From Thraustochytrium sp. TN22 (lineage: Eukaryota > Sar > Bigyra > Thraustochytrida > Thraustochytriidae), in contig JABLUY010000272.1 in assembly GCA_013306675.1 (NCBI GenBank), positions 1 to 45,375 of the forward strand: a stretch of 45,375 nt of DNA. Reading direction: 5' to 3'. Of the stretch, positions 17,712-26,721 are shown one piece after another. The position numbers were made by a program, and so were the translations under genes. The notes beneath the pieces are model-generated. The model was given only the letters and a program-made list of their open reading frames with translations, did no database searches and had not been told where the DNA came from. Each line of letters starts with the position of its first letter. Position 1 is the first letter of the stretch.

Positions 17712-18689
17712 CGCCTCGCCCCGCCGCCCGCCCGCCCCGCCGCGCGCCAGCGCCCGCTCCGCGCCGCGCTGCGCCGCGCCGCGCGCAAGGGTTCTGCTGC
17801 CTCAGTCTGCCTGCCGGGCCAGCCAGTCATCGCCGCGCCCCGGGACGCCCCGCCTCGGTCGCCGCCTTGGCAACGCTAATTAGAAAGTCAAGGCAGTCAA
17901 ACTTCTTTCGACCCGCCGGCGGAAGGAGAGACCGCTGCAGCGGCGATCGCCGCGGGCGGGCGGGCGGGCGGGCGGGCGGGCGGACGACCAACGTCGATCG
18001 AGGACGATGTAGCTTTGCTGAGGACGACTCGGACTCAAGGAGCATTGCCGGAGGAGAGCGTAATTAGGAAAGGCTTGGGCGAAGAAAGAGAAGAGACCGA
18101 GCCTGATGACCGTGAACAAAGCGAGAGAGGAGCAAAGGACCTAATTGAGCGAATGGCACTGCACTTGCCGACGTGCACGTAGAACAGAGAGTGCAAAGCA
18201 GAGCGAAGCGAGAAAGCAAAATAGATGCAAGTGGACCCGGAGAGAGAGCAGGTTCCTGCAACGACTCAAAGGCAAGCTGGACGCACACGTCTTCACGAAA
18301 GAACGAAACCAAATTCGATCAGAATATCGTTCCGCAGGGCTGACTCGACTGTCAAGACAAGAGCAAAGACGCATTCCCGCGCCACACACAAGGCCGAGGC
18401 ATGATCAGGCAGAGGTCAAATGGAGTAGAGTGCCACGGATGGAGAAGATGGGAAAGATCACTTTGTCAGGTCAAGTTCACTCTCGGGCGGCAGTTGAGAA
18501 GGCTTTGTGGGGGAGTGCGCTCACTGCGCTGGCCTTCCTGGCGAGTGTTTGGTCGACTTGATCGTCAGCGTGTTTCTCGATAACTTTCACAACACGGCGC
18601 AAGAGCGGCACCCGTGGCCTGGGCTCTTTTACAAGCTCTGATGCCTCGCGCATTGCGTTTCCGTAGCGCATCTTGACGCTCCGGACAGG
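17712..18689. other. Intergenic region at the start of the lower-GC island
   Basis: 978 bp. The first part is still GC-rich; from about 17880 it becomes purine-rich and clearly less GC-rich. A (GGGC)7 tract lies at 17954-17981 and could form a G-quadruplex. A 64-codon minus-strand frame at 18477-18671 (MRYGNAMREASELV...) looks somewhat protein-like and sits just past the transposase stop, but no homology is evident. No terminal inverted repeat for the transposase could be picked out by eye. No tRNA or other RNA gene was seen here. Confidence 0.5.
17954..17981. repeat. (GGGC)7 tetranucleotide repeat
   Basis: Seven perfect copies of GGGC on the plus strand between RRP12 and the transposase. 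Seven evenly spaced G triplets could fold as a G-quadruplex. It is 243 bp upstream of the RRP12 start codon, so it may lie in that gene's promoter. Confidence 0.9.
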
Positions 18690-21419
18690 CTAATGGCTGG
18701 GATTGTGCTTGCGGCGACGCTTGGAGGCCCTGGAGTCAGTTGGGCCTTTCGCCCCTCTGGCGGCTCTTCTCGACTCAAGCGTCTCCTGTATCGCATCACT
18801 GGTTACGAGCGGTGTGTTCGCAGCCGACATCAAGCTGCCGGGCGTGAGAGCCTTCTCGTTGAGTCGCCTTGTCTTGGCTGCCACGCCAGCCGCCCTCCTC
18901 TGCATGTCTTTGCATTGAGCGAGCAACAGGTCCGTGTCGATGGTGCTCGAGCTCGCTGGGCTCGGCAGCCTGCTGTCTGGGCAGTGGTCGGCAAGTCCGA
19001 GCTCGTTGCGCTCGGCCTTGTCAACGGACTTGACCACGAAGTGGTACTTGACAATGTGCTGCTGCCAGGTTTTGTGATCAACGTCGCCTGCCTCGTAGCT
19101 GTTGTGAAGCTCCTCAGCCCTGGCGAGTAGCTCTTGCAGTCGCGCCCTTTCCATGTGCGCGCGAACATGAACGTTCTCCTTCTCCTCCTCCATCCCAGCC
19201 TTCATTCGCTGGACGTTCGACTCGAGCTCCTCCGTCTGCCTTTTCAGTTCCTTGAGCGACATCTCGAGCTCCTCCACGTGCTTCCGAGCATCAGAAGCGC
19301 CGGCCGTCGCCACATCGAGCTCGGCCTGGTGGAGCTTGGCGACGTTCGTGCCGCTGGCGTCCTTGTCGATAGCTGCGAGGCGCTTCTCACAGATGTCGCG
19401 AATTTCCGTGACCAGCTCGTGCCCCTGAGCGTGGGTGAACTTCTGGCTGTCATGCTTGAAGCTGTGGGTCCCGATGGGTAAACGATGTCGGGCAACCTCA
19501 TCGATGTCAGAGGCCGCAAGGTGGTCTGGTTCGCCCCCTTCAAGGATCCCTGCTCTGTCTGCCGCCGTGAGACGGCTACTGTTCTGCCAGTTTTGGGCAT
19601 ACTGCGTCCCGTAGTGCGCATCCACGGCTGATCTGATCATGTCTGCACCCCGTACAAGAGGCTGGTCCAAGAGCGCGTGCCGGTTGAAAGGCAACACACC
19701 TGTCTCCTCCAGCCTCTCCATGCAACGCGTCTTCGTGAAGCTTCGCACAAGTGCTTCTCGGGTCATCCTGACAACGTCGTCGCGCGCAGGACGGCCCTGG
19801 TGAGACCTGTGCAGAGCGCCCAGGATGCTCTTCAGCGGGTGGAAAAGGCGGTGCGCGTCAGGTGACTGGCTCTTGGCTGTCGTGCTGGGAAGCCAACAAA
19901 TGAGCTCGATGCCGCGCTCCCGCAGCTCCTCGCCCAGAGTCTTGGAGAGGCGACTCTCGTGCCAATCGGTCATCCACATGACGCGCTTTCCGGGCGTCGG
20001 AGCGAGATCAGGATACATTTCCTTGATGGCTTTGACCATGGCATCGGCAATGTTCCTCTGTGTGATGCTTCCCGTCCGGTTGAAGGTCATGACGATCTCG
20101 TCGATCTCCCGGCCGCGATAGCTCCACGCTTCAGCGGCGCGCACAAGCTTCTTTCTCGTCGTCTCGGTCGGGTCCGTCTCGTTGGCCTGCTGCACGATCC
20201 ACACGGGTAGCGTGACCTCGCCGCAAAGGTTGTGACCGGCGACCAGCGTCACGTGCTGAGCGCAATTCTCGTTCGCTGCGACCCGGGCGCTGGGCCGGCC
20301 CTCATCAGCCTCGACGGTATCGGCGGTGGCGAGCACGTTCGGCCGAGCCATGCCGAGACGGCCAGGGTCGGCGACTGAGGTCTCATCTGTGATGAAGACG
20401 CGGTCCGGATAGAGCCAAACGATCTCCTCGCCGGGCGGATCTTCTCCAGCTGCACTCTTTCGAGCATGGCCGAACTTGATGGCAGCCTCCCCGACCGTGT
20501 CAAACCACCAGTTGATGTTTTCGCTGTTGAACCAGCTCTGTAGGCGCAGGTCTGACGGCCGCGGCTTTGCCACGACGAGGTCGGGCACCTTCTTCTGCGC
20601 CCGGGCGAGCCAGCCCTTGTACCAACGCTTGGACGCTGAGAACTCCGCAGTCCCGCAGTAGTAGAGCTTGGCGTGCTCACGCACCCAGCCCTCGTCTGGG
20701 TGCTGATTCATGGCCTGGGCGAAGAGGACTGCATCGAGGAGCGCACTCTCCCCAGCATCGTCGATCGCTCGACTGCGGCCAGGGGACCCAAGTCCACGCT
20801 TCTTGCGCACCCAACTACTGAGCACCTGTTGGTTCACGGAGAACCCGGTCACCTTCCTGAAGTAGTCGCAGGCATCTGACTGTGTTAGAGAGCCACAGGC
20901 TGCGTCTTCAATGGCTTGCTCCAGTTTGGCCTTCTTGTCTGAGATGCGCTTCTCCGATGTGCGGATCTGGTAGTCGATAGACCCTAAGGTGTGCTGATCC
21001 ACGTCCGACGGGAGCTCGTCCCTCTCCACCAGCCTTAGGTGGCGCTCTCGCTTGCCCTGGAGGTCACAACGCTTCCTTTCCTCCTGGTCCACTACACCCT
21101 GGAGATACTCCACCTTCTCCTTTGGCGCCAAGGAAGCCTTGTACATGTCCAAGAGAAGAGCTTTCCCTTTCGTGCCGATCACACGCTTCCCGTTGATGTG
21201 CTTTGTGTCGGAATCCACATACATCTTGGCCGCCTCCTCGACCATGGCGTGACGGGCCTCCTTGTTCTTGGTGCTCTGCAGCACCAACAAACAATCACGT
21301 GGCGGTCGGAACTCGACTATTTTACACAGCAACCCATCCGAATCCTTGTACTCGCAGCCCTCGAGCGCCGCGCCAAGCGATAGCGCGCGCGCGCGCTCAC
21401 GTGCGCGGCTAGACGCCAT
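18690..21419 (-). mobile_element. Pogo/Tigger-type DDE_1 transposase gene (Tc1/mariner superfamily)
   Basis: A 909-aa uninterrupted frame. A CENP-B/Psq-like helix-turn-helix is at about 166-207 (GSLTQSDACDYFRKVTGFSV). A Tc5-type DNA-binding region follows around 225-285 (RWYKGWLARAQKKVP). The DDE_1 catalytic core has VFITDETS (Asp345), MWMTDWHES (Asp485, the usual DGHxSH position) and SPDAHRLFHPLKS (Asp521), i.e. DD35D spacing with all three acids present. ETGVLPFN matches the pogo-family G-x-x-P-F-N motif. After it comes a long coiled coil (about 711-785) and a basic tail. Such proteins either move a DNA transposon by cut-and-paste or are domesticated DNA binders. I found no terminal inverted repeats or TA duplications by eye, so domestication is possible. 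Base composition is less GC-rich than neighbouring genes, supporting foreign or mobile origin. Confidence 0.85.
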
Positions 21420-21611
21420 CGCGCGCGCAGCCTAAAAGCGATCTGTCTGCTATGATGACTCAGATACAAAGTTGAGGCACACCATAATCGGGCTATTGGA
21501 GGAAATTGGGCTATAAGCAGGCAACGCCAACGCCGTCTGCAGTAGATATATAAATTGACAGCGACACTCAGGAGCATCAGCCAGGAAATGAGCTTCCGCT
21601 CCTCCTGACTC
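21420..21611. promoter_or_regulatory. Spacer with TATA-like element between transposase and tRNA-Leu
   Basis: 192 bp, AT-richer than average. TATATAAA at 21547-21554 is 58 nt upstream of the tRNA and would also read as a TATA-like element on the other strand, about 130 nt before the transposase ATG. Which gene it serves, if any, cannot be told. Confidence 0.4.
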
Positions 21612-21690
21612 GCAGTGATGACCGAGTGGTTAAGGTGCTACGTTAAGGCCGTAGTGCGCAAGCTCGGGGGTTCGAGTCCCCCTCACTGTA
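21612..21690 (+). tRNA. tRNA-Leu (anticodon AAG)
   Basis: A 79-nt cloverleaf. The acceptor strand GCAGTGA pairs with TCACTGT (one G-U at the first pair) and the discriminator is A, as expected for Leu. The D arm is ACC..GGT with GAGTGGTTAA. The anticodon arm is CTACG-TTAAGGC-CGTAG, putting AAG at positions 34-36 to read CUU/CUC after A-to-I change. There is a long variable arm (TGCGCAAGCTC), and the T arm is GGGGG-TTCGAGT-CCCCC. No intron. The internal B box is GGTTCGAGTCC, and a T5 run at 21694-21698 is a Pol III terminator. Confidence 0.95.
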
Positions 21691-21693
21691 TAC

Positions 21694-21698
21694 TTTTT
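21694..21698 (+). terminator. Pol III T-run terminator of tRNA-Leu
   Basis: TTTTT starting four bases after the tRNA 3' end, followed by further T5 runs at about 21705 and 21715 that could act as back-up terminators. Confidence 0.8.
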
Positions 21699-21892
21699 GC
21701 ACAATTTTTGCACCTTTTTCCGCCTCTGCGGAAAAGTCCTTTTTTTGGCCAGCGGGCGCGCCAGCAAGTGCAGGCAGCACACAGCAGGCAGGCAGCAGGC
21801 TGATGGCGCATCGATGAATCATGCTTGCTTTGCATGCTTGGATGGCGCAACTTGCTTTGTATGCTTGGCACACGCCAGGCCGCACCTGGTTA

Positions 21893-23209
21893 CTAAGTTA
21901 CAGCTTGAAAAAGGGCCTCTGGTCCATTTGGTGGCAGGAACGCCTCAGGTTTGCGCTGGTTGTCCCAGGGCTGGAATATGCGCATGATGGTCTTGGTCAA
22001 GTCCTCTGCTTGGTTGCGAAAGGGAGTTTTGTCGAGGTCTGGGCGAAAGAGCGAGATGCTGGAGTTGGACCAGTGCGGGGTGCCGTCGCTGAGAATCTCC
22101 TTCTTGATGTGCGGGCTGCTGTTTCTGATGCGGCCACCGAAGGTCTCTGAGAGGTAAAGAACGATCTTGTTCGAGTCTGAGGTGGGCACGCGGAAGTTCG
22201 CGTCCTGGAAGGCGCGGGACATGGCGGGCGGGCCAGCAATGTACTTTTTCCCGTGAAACTCGCGAATGGCCCAGTGTTTGTCCCCCTTGAGGGTCTTGAC
22301 CAGGTTGAGGAAGCCATCTCGGGCTGCCCTGGCCATAATGTGGTGGCCGGGTCTGTACATGAGGGCCCACTGGGAGAGCACACCGTCCACCATGATTGCA
22401 GACACCACGTCCACGTCGAGGGGAACGAACTCGCGAAGCGGCACGTTCGTCTGGGCGTCCATGTCGAGGTATACGCCACCGTACTTGAGCACTACAAGGT
22501 AGCGCCACAGGTCGGCGCGGATCGCCCCCGTCTGCACGGTGTCCCAGAGCGGTACCAGCTCGTGGAACTCGGTACGCAGCATCATCTCGCGCGCCTTGGC
22601 GTCGTCGAAGACGAAAAGATCCCACTCCGGGTTCGTGGCGAGGAGCCTTGCCAGCGCGCGACACTGCGTGGGCCCCACCGATCGAGTCTTGGCAGTCATA
22701 AACATGCGTCTCGGAATGAGCGCCTCGGGCTTGCTCACTTCTGCGGGCGTCCAGAACGGCAGCTCGGTCTTGCCGTCCACGGTACAATCCAGCCGCGTCT
22801 GCTGCGCCTCTACGCGCGGCGGCATGGTTGTGGGCGTCATGCGATATCCGAGCTCCACGCCCGCCGTCCTCGTCGTCCTCGTCTTCTTCGCCGTCAGAGT
22901 CTCCGTTCCCCGACTCGCCGCGAGCGCCGCCTGCACCGTCGTCTCTGTCACGCGCGCTGCCGCCTGTGCGCGTGCCGTGGCCTCAGCCTCTCCCTGCGCC
23001 CTCTTGCTCAGGTCGTCCACGTCGGCCAGCGCCTTCTCCAGGTTCGCAAGCGCCTTCTCCAGCGCGTGCAAGACGTCCTTGCCCAGCTCGTCAGTCACGT
23101 CGCAGACGCAAGTCACAGGCTCGGGCTCCGCTTGCATGCCAGCCTCGCGCAGCATCAGCAGCACGCTCGCCAGTGCCAGGCACGCCACCAGGCCCAGCGC
23201 CGCCCGCAT
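21893..23209 (-). CDS. OCH1-like (GT32, DXD) Golgi glycosyltransferase
   Basis: 438-aa type II membrane protein. It has a short cytoplasmic start, a signal-anchor helix (4-20) and a luminal stem with a coiled coil (about 38-100). The catalytic region starts near residue 160 with IPRRMFMTAKT, the family's I-P-x-x-x-x-x-T pattern. The hallmark block TGAIRADLWRYLVVLKYGGV runs into YLDMDAQ, where Asp249 and Asp251 form the DXD motif that binds Mn2+ and the nucleotide sugar. GT32 enzymes include yeast OCH1 (alpha-1,6-mannosyl) and others (galactosyl, MIPC synthase subunits), so the transferred sugar is not certain. Start at 23209 directly precedes the anchor. Base composition is intermediate between the island and the surrounding genes. 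Confidence 0.9.
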   Translation of the reverse strand: MRAALGLVACLALASVLLMLREAGMQAEPEPVTCVCDVTDELGKDVLHALEKALANLEKALADVDDLSKRAQGEAEATARAQAAARVTETTVQAALAASRGTETLTAKKTRTTRTAGVELGYRMTPTTMPPRVEAQQTRLDCTVDGKTELPFWTPAEVSKPEALIPRRMFMTAKTRSVGPTQCRALARLLATNPEWDLFVFDDAKAREMMLRTEFHELVPLWDTVQTGAIRADLWRYLVVLKYGGVYLDMDAQTNVPLREFVPLDVDVVSAIMVDGVLSQWALMYRPGHHIMARAARDGFLNLVKTLKGDKHWAIREFHGKKYIAGPPAMSRAFQDANFRVPTSDSNKIVLYLSETFGGRIRNSSPHIKKEILSDGTPHWSNSSISLFRPDLDKTPFRNQAEDLTKTIMRIFQPWDNQRKPEAFLPPNGPEALFQAVT

Positions 23210-23631
23210 CGCGGCGCGCCGCGCCGCCGGCCAGGGGACTGACTCTGGCCCGTCGGAAGGTTAGGTGATTGCTTGAGAGAACTTGAGAAGTCACCACTGC
23301 TCCAGTGGCGGCAGCGACGGAGACGCGCCAGGCCGTAACCGCGAGACTTGGTACACACTCCGCGCCGTCTTCTTCACAGCATGGCCAGCCTGAGCACTGC
23401 ACGGTCGGGTCGCGACGAGATGACTCGGAGGAGCTTGGAACGTCAAGAGGAGCGCTCCTTTCAAGAAACCACGAGTATCTGTTCCTGGTATCGGTGTGTT
23501 CTCGCGACGAATGCGAAATTGACACCTGGATGAAAAGGGCCCAGCATCTCGCGCCGGATGCTCTAGGTCTGTCCGAAGAGGGCAAGCGCGGCGCTCCACT
23601 GCTCGCGTGCGTACTGGCACACGCCATGTTG
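23210..23631. other. Intergenic region upstream of the glycosyltransferase
   Basis: 422 bp of mixed composition with no gene-like frame; the short open frames on both strands do not show protein character. It likely contains the glycosyltransferase promoter. Its right end shows weak similarity (ACACGCCATGTTGTT) to the TPR-derived repeat unit just beyond the AT tract. Confidence 0.45.
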
Positions 23632-23663
23632 TTTTTTTTTTAATTAATTAAAAAATAAAAAAA
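23632..23663. repeat. Pure A/T tract, T10 to A-run, inside a TPR repeat unit
   Basis: 32 consecutive A/T bases: ten Ts, an AATTAATTA core and A-runs interrupted by one T. It is nearly self-complementary and could form a hairpin. This is the most AT-rich spot in the window. To its left the sequence reads CATGTTGTT and to its right CGTGGTCGCCACGCC, which are adjacent parts of the neighbouring repeat unit, so the tract interrupts a unit. Confidence 0.8.
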
Positions 23664-24745
23664 GCCGTGGTCGCCACGCCAGAATGTCGCGGCCCGAGGC
23701 CATCCTGAAGAGTCAACGAGGCCTCCTCGAAGCACCGCAGTGCCTCCTCGTTGCGGCCCTGCTCCTAAGACGCGCCGCCTATGTTGTTGAGCGTAGTTAC
23801 CACGTCCGAATGACTCGGCCCGAGGGCTCTTTGCCTAATCAACACAGCACCGCAGCGCCTCCTCGTAGCGGCCTTGAGTGTCGAACACGCCACCCATGTT
23901 GTTGAGCGTGGTCGCAAAGCCAGGATGCCGTGGCCTGTGGGTCTCTCTGCTGATTGGCGTACCGCAGCGCCTCCTCGTAGCGGCCTTGAGCGTCGAACAC
24001 GCCGTCCATGTTGTTGAGCGTGGTCGCCACGCCAGGATGCCGTGGCCTGAGGGTCTCGCTGCTGATTGGCGTACCGCAGCGCCTCCTCGTAGCGGCCTTG
24101 AGAGTCGAACACGCCACCCATGTTGTTGAGCGTGGTCGCCACGCCAGGATGCCGTGGCCTGAGGGTCTCGCTGCTGATTGACGCACCGCCCCTACTCCTG
24201 ATCTACTCCCTCAATGTCGTTGAGCGTGGCCGCAACCGATCGAAAATTTTTCTCTCGTCTAACCGCAGCGCCTCCTCGTAGCAGCGGCCCTGGTTATCGT
24301 ACACGACGCCGATGTTTTTGAGCATGGTCGCCCCGTGAGGATGGAGGCCACGTTCCGAGCTTGTCCTGCAGAATCTAGTACCGTGCCGTGTCGTAGCTCT
24401 CCTGTGTGGTATGCAGCGGGTAGCCGACTTGGCCAAGCCCATCTTCCATCTCTCGCAACCCGCTCTTGTCCTGAGAACGGTCTGGTCGCCTGCATCTTCG
24501 AGCAGACTCCTGACTTGCTTCGGAAAAGAAGAGCACATGTGGCATTTCAAGCATGCCGCCGCCTTAAGGTCAGGTCTTCTCCACCCGCAAGTCGCGCAGC
24601 AGCAGCTTGCCCTGCACCTCCGCATTCAGCTCCGTGTAGCCGCACAGGACTGCGTCGGTCTTCTTCTTCCATGGCAGCAGGGCCAGCAGCGCAGAGTCTC
24701 TGACTTCGCTCGCCTGGCCCACGTCTTCTAGCTCGCTCTAGCCTT
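23664..24745 (-). pseudogene. Decayed TPR (kinesin-light-chain/NPHP3-type) gene
   Basis: On the minus strand several stretches read as TPR units of the 42-residue class: ATTLNNMGGVFDSQGRYEEAL, LIRQRALGPSHSDVVTTLNN and MLKNIGVVYDNQGR. They lie in different frames and are broken by stops, so no continuous protein is encoded. The region nearest 24745 includes a short non-TPR segment (TDAVLCGYTELNAEVQGKLL) that may be what is left of an N-terminal domain. Such TPR proteins usually act as protein-binding scaffolds. At least six unit remnants are visible. Unit spacing in the middle is 112 nt rather than the 126 nt needed for 42 residues. I read it as a relic of a host multigene TPR family, not an expressed gene. 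Confidence 0.75.
23780..24182. repeat. 112-bp tandem repeat array derived from TPR units
   Basis: Units begin at 23780, 23895, 24007 and 24119 (each near CATGTTGTTGAGCG), with periods of 115, 112 and 112 bp. The units at 23895 and 24007 and the first about 60 bp of 24119 are nearly identical. Older, more diverged units continue on both sides (from 23664, and near 24213 and 24311). Since 112 is not a multiple of three, the array cannot encode a repeated protein in one frame. Confidence 0.88.
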
Positions 24746-25037
24746 CCATCATGGTAGCGACTCGCTGGATTTACGTTGTTGGCGACTGACTGCGAGCACG
24801 GCCGATGACGCGCTGGGGCGACGGCCGCGGCGATCGATGACGATGGATGATCCGATGGATCGCCGTTGTGCAGCGCCGCCACGGCGACGGGCAAATCCGC
24901 AACAACAAGGTCGTCCTCCTCCGCGGCGCAGGCCGCAAGCCCCGTCGGCGGGCGGCGGCGGCGCGGCGCGGGTGGCGGGGCGGGCGGGGGCGCAGCGCGG
25001 CGAGCAGGCAGGCAGGCAGATAGGCAGATAGGCAGGC

Positions 25038-26528
25038 ATGGCGGCCGCTGCCCCCGCGGCGGCGGCGGCGGCGGCAGCGGTGGGCTGGACCGGCCTGCCG
25101 GTTGAGCAGGAGATGGGCGTGCTCCTGGCCGTGCTGGTCGTCATGGCTACGACGCTGCTGGCGCTGGCCGGGGCACCGCGACGGCCGGCAGCGGCCGGCG
25201 GCACGGACTCCGCGGTGGTGCTGAGCAGGTCGGAGCGCGCGCGCATGGAGCAGCTGCGGCTGCCGGAGGCGTGCGTGTCGTCGTCGCGCAGGCTGACGCT
25301 GCGGCACTCGGGCACGGAAGACTCGCTGCTGCAGAACCTGCGGTCGGTGGGCGAGCGCCTGTACCAGTTTGACAAGGAGGCCTACTCGAAGGATGTGGGC
25401 AATGCGGGCAAGACGCCGCTGCTCGTGTTTGTAAATCGCAAGAGCGGCGGGCAAATGGGCGAGCTCATCTTAGAACAGTTGCGCAACTTTTTGCCGCCGT
25501 GGCAGGTCTTCGAGCTAGGCGGCGGGTCACGACCGGAGCGCGCGCTGGATTTCTTCCGCGACGTGCCTCGCTTTCGCGTCATGGTCGCTGGCGGCGATGG
25601 TAGTGTGGCCTGGGTGCTGGCGTGCATCGACGCGCTGCGCCTGCCGTATCGGCCGCCGCTCGCGGTGCTGCCCGTGGGGACGGGCAACGACCTCTCGCGC
25701 GTGCTGGGCTGGGGCGGCGGCACCACGGGTCTTGCCTCGGGCGGCAACGCGCTCGTGCGCCACCTGCTCGACGTGGCAGATGGCGAGGACGCGCCGCTCG
25801 ATCGCTGGCGCGTTCGCTGTGCAGGCAAGCACCGCCGCGAGCTCGTGCTCAACAACTACCTTGGCGTCGGCGTCGACGCGCAGATTTCGCTCAACTTCCA
25901 CCTAAACCGCGAGCACAGCCCCCACCTCTTCACCAGCCGCTTCATCAACAAGTACATTTGGTACGCCTCCAGCGGCGGCAAGGAGATCCTCATGCAGCGC
26001 TTCGCCGACTTTTCGCAGTCCGTGCGCCTCGAATGCGACGGCGAGGCCGTGCCCTTGCCGCCGCACTCCGAGGGCCTCATCGTCCTCAACATTCGTAGCT
26101 ACGGCGGTGGAGTCGACCTCTGGAACCGCCACAGCGGCCCTCAGTCCCACGACGACGGCATGCTCGAGGTCGTTTCGGTCGCCTCCAGTTTCCAGCTTGG
26201 CGCGGCGCAGGTCGGCCTCGCCAAGCCCCAGCCGCTGCGCCAGTGCCGCACCTGCCGCATCTACGTGCGACCCACCGTCCCGCACTTTCCCGTGCAGGTT
26301 GACGGCGAGCCCTTTCTCCTGCAGCACCAGAAGAACCAGGAGTCCGTCATCTCCATCGACTTCCTCAATCAGGCATCCATCCTTCGTCCGCCTTCCGATC
26401 ACATCAAGGTGCAGCTTGCGCATATTAATACGGCGCTTCGCATTGCCGTGCAGCGTGAGCTCATTGATGATCGTCAAGCGCGCAAACTGGCCAAGCTTAT
26501 CCTTGACCGGGCAGCTTCAGCGAGCTGA
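25038..26528 (+). CDS. Membrane-anchored diacylglycerol kinase
   Basis: 496-aa lipid kinase that should phosphorylate diacylglycerol to phosphatidic acid with ATP. After a poly-Ala start there is one transmembrane helix (about 26-46). The DAGK catalytic domain begins at about 127 (LLVFVNRKSGGQMGE) with the ATP-binding GGDGSVAWVL (185-194) and PVGTGNDLSR (212-221). The accessory domain follows (LNNYLGVGVDAQISLNFHLN, then FINKYIWYASSGGKE, then VDLWN and PHFPVQVDGEPF). Order and motifs match eukaryotic multidomain DGKs, but no C1 (Cys-rich) domains precede the kinase; the N-terminal helix recalls DGK-epsilon and plant cluster I enzymes, which do have C1s. A (GGCA)n-type repeat ends immediately before the ATG. 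Single exon; convergent with the next gene. Confidence 0.94.
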   Translation: MAAAAPAAAAAAAAVGWTGLPVEQEMGVLLAVLVVMATTLLALAGAPRRPAAAGGTDSAVVLSRSERARMEQLRLPEACVSSSRRLTLRHSGTEDSLLQNLRSVGERLYQFDKEAYSKDVGNAGKTPLLVFVNRKSGGQMGELILEQLRNFLPPWQVFELGGGSRPERALDFFRDVPRFRVMVAGGDGSVAWVLACIDALRLPYRPPLAVLPVGTGNDLSRVLGWGGGTTGLASGGNALVRHLLDVADGEDAPLDRWRVRCAGKHRRELVLNNYLGVGVDAQISLNFHLNREHSPHLFTSRFINKYIWYASSGGKEILMQRFADFSQSVRLECDGEAVPLPPHSEGLIVLNIRSYGGGVDLWNRHSGPQSHDDGMLEVVSVASSFQLGAAQVGLAKPQPLRQCRTCRIYVRPTVPHFPVQVDGEPFLLQHQKNQESVISIDFLNQASILRPPSDHIKVQLAHINTALRIAVQRELIDDRQARKLAKLILDRAASAS

Positions 26529-26658
26529 CTGTATATAACTAAAATGATTCCTGATCAGCTACACGCCATTGACATAGCTGCATGCGACCGTGCGAGGCAG
26601 GGCGAAAGGCCCAGGTTTTGGTGGCCTTAGAAATAACTACTCGATGGTGTCGGCAAAA

Positions 26659-26710
26659 GCACTTTGCGAAAGTCTCTTTGCAACAGCACTTTGCAACAGC
26701 ACTTTGCAAC
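26659..26710. repeat. GCACTTTGC triplicate repeat in a 3' spacer
   Basis: GCACTTTGC occurs at 26659-26667, 26686-26694 and 26699-26707; the last two are in a 13-bp tandem (CAACAGCACTTTG). It sits just beyond the stop of the dCTP deaminase gene, so probably in its 3' UTR. Confidence 0.7.
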
Positions 26711-26721
26711 AACAACAAAAA

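Noticed and set aside
14547-17879. 1110-codon plus-strand frame opposite RRP12
   Set aside because: It is the shadow of a clear RRP12 gene; the high GC content keeps antisense frames open and the translation has no recognisable domain.
23780-24182. CRISPR-like array
   Set aside because: Units are contiguous 112-bp copies of a TPR-coding segment without unique spacers, and the genome is eukaryotic.
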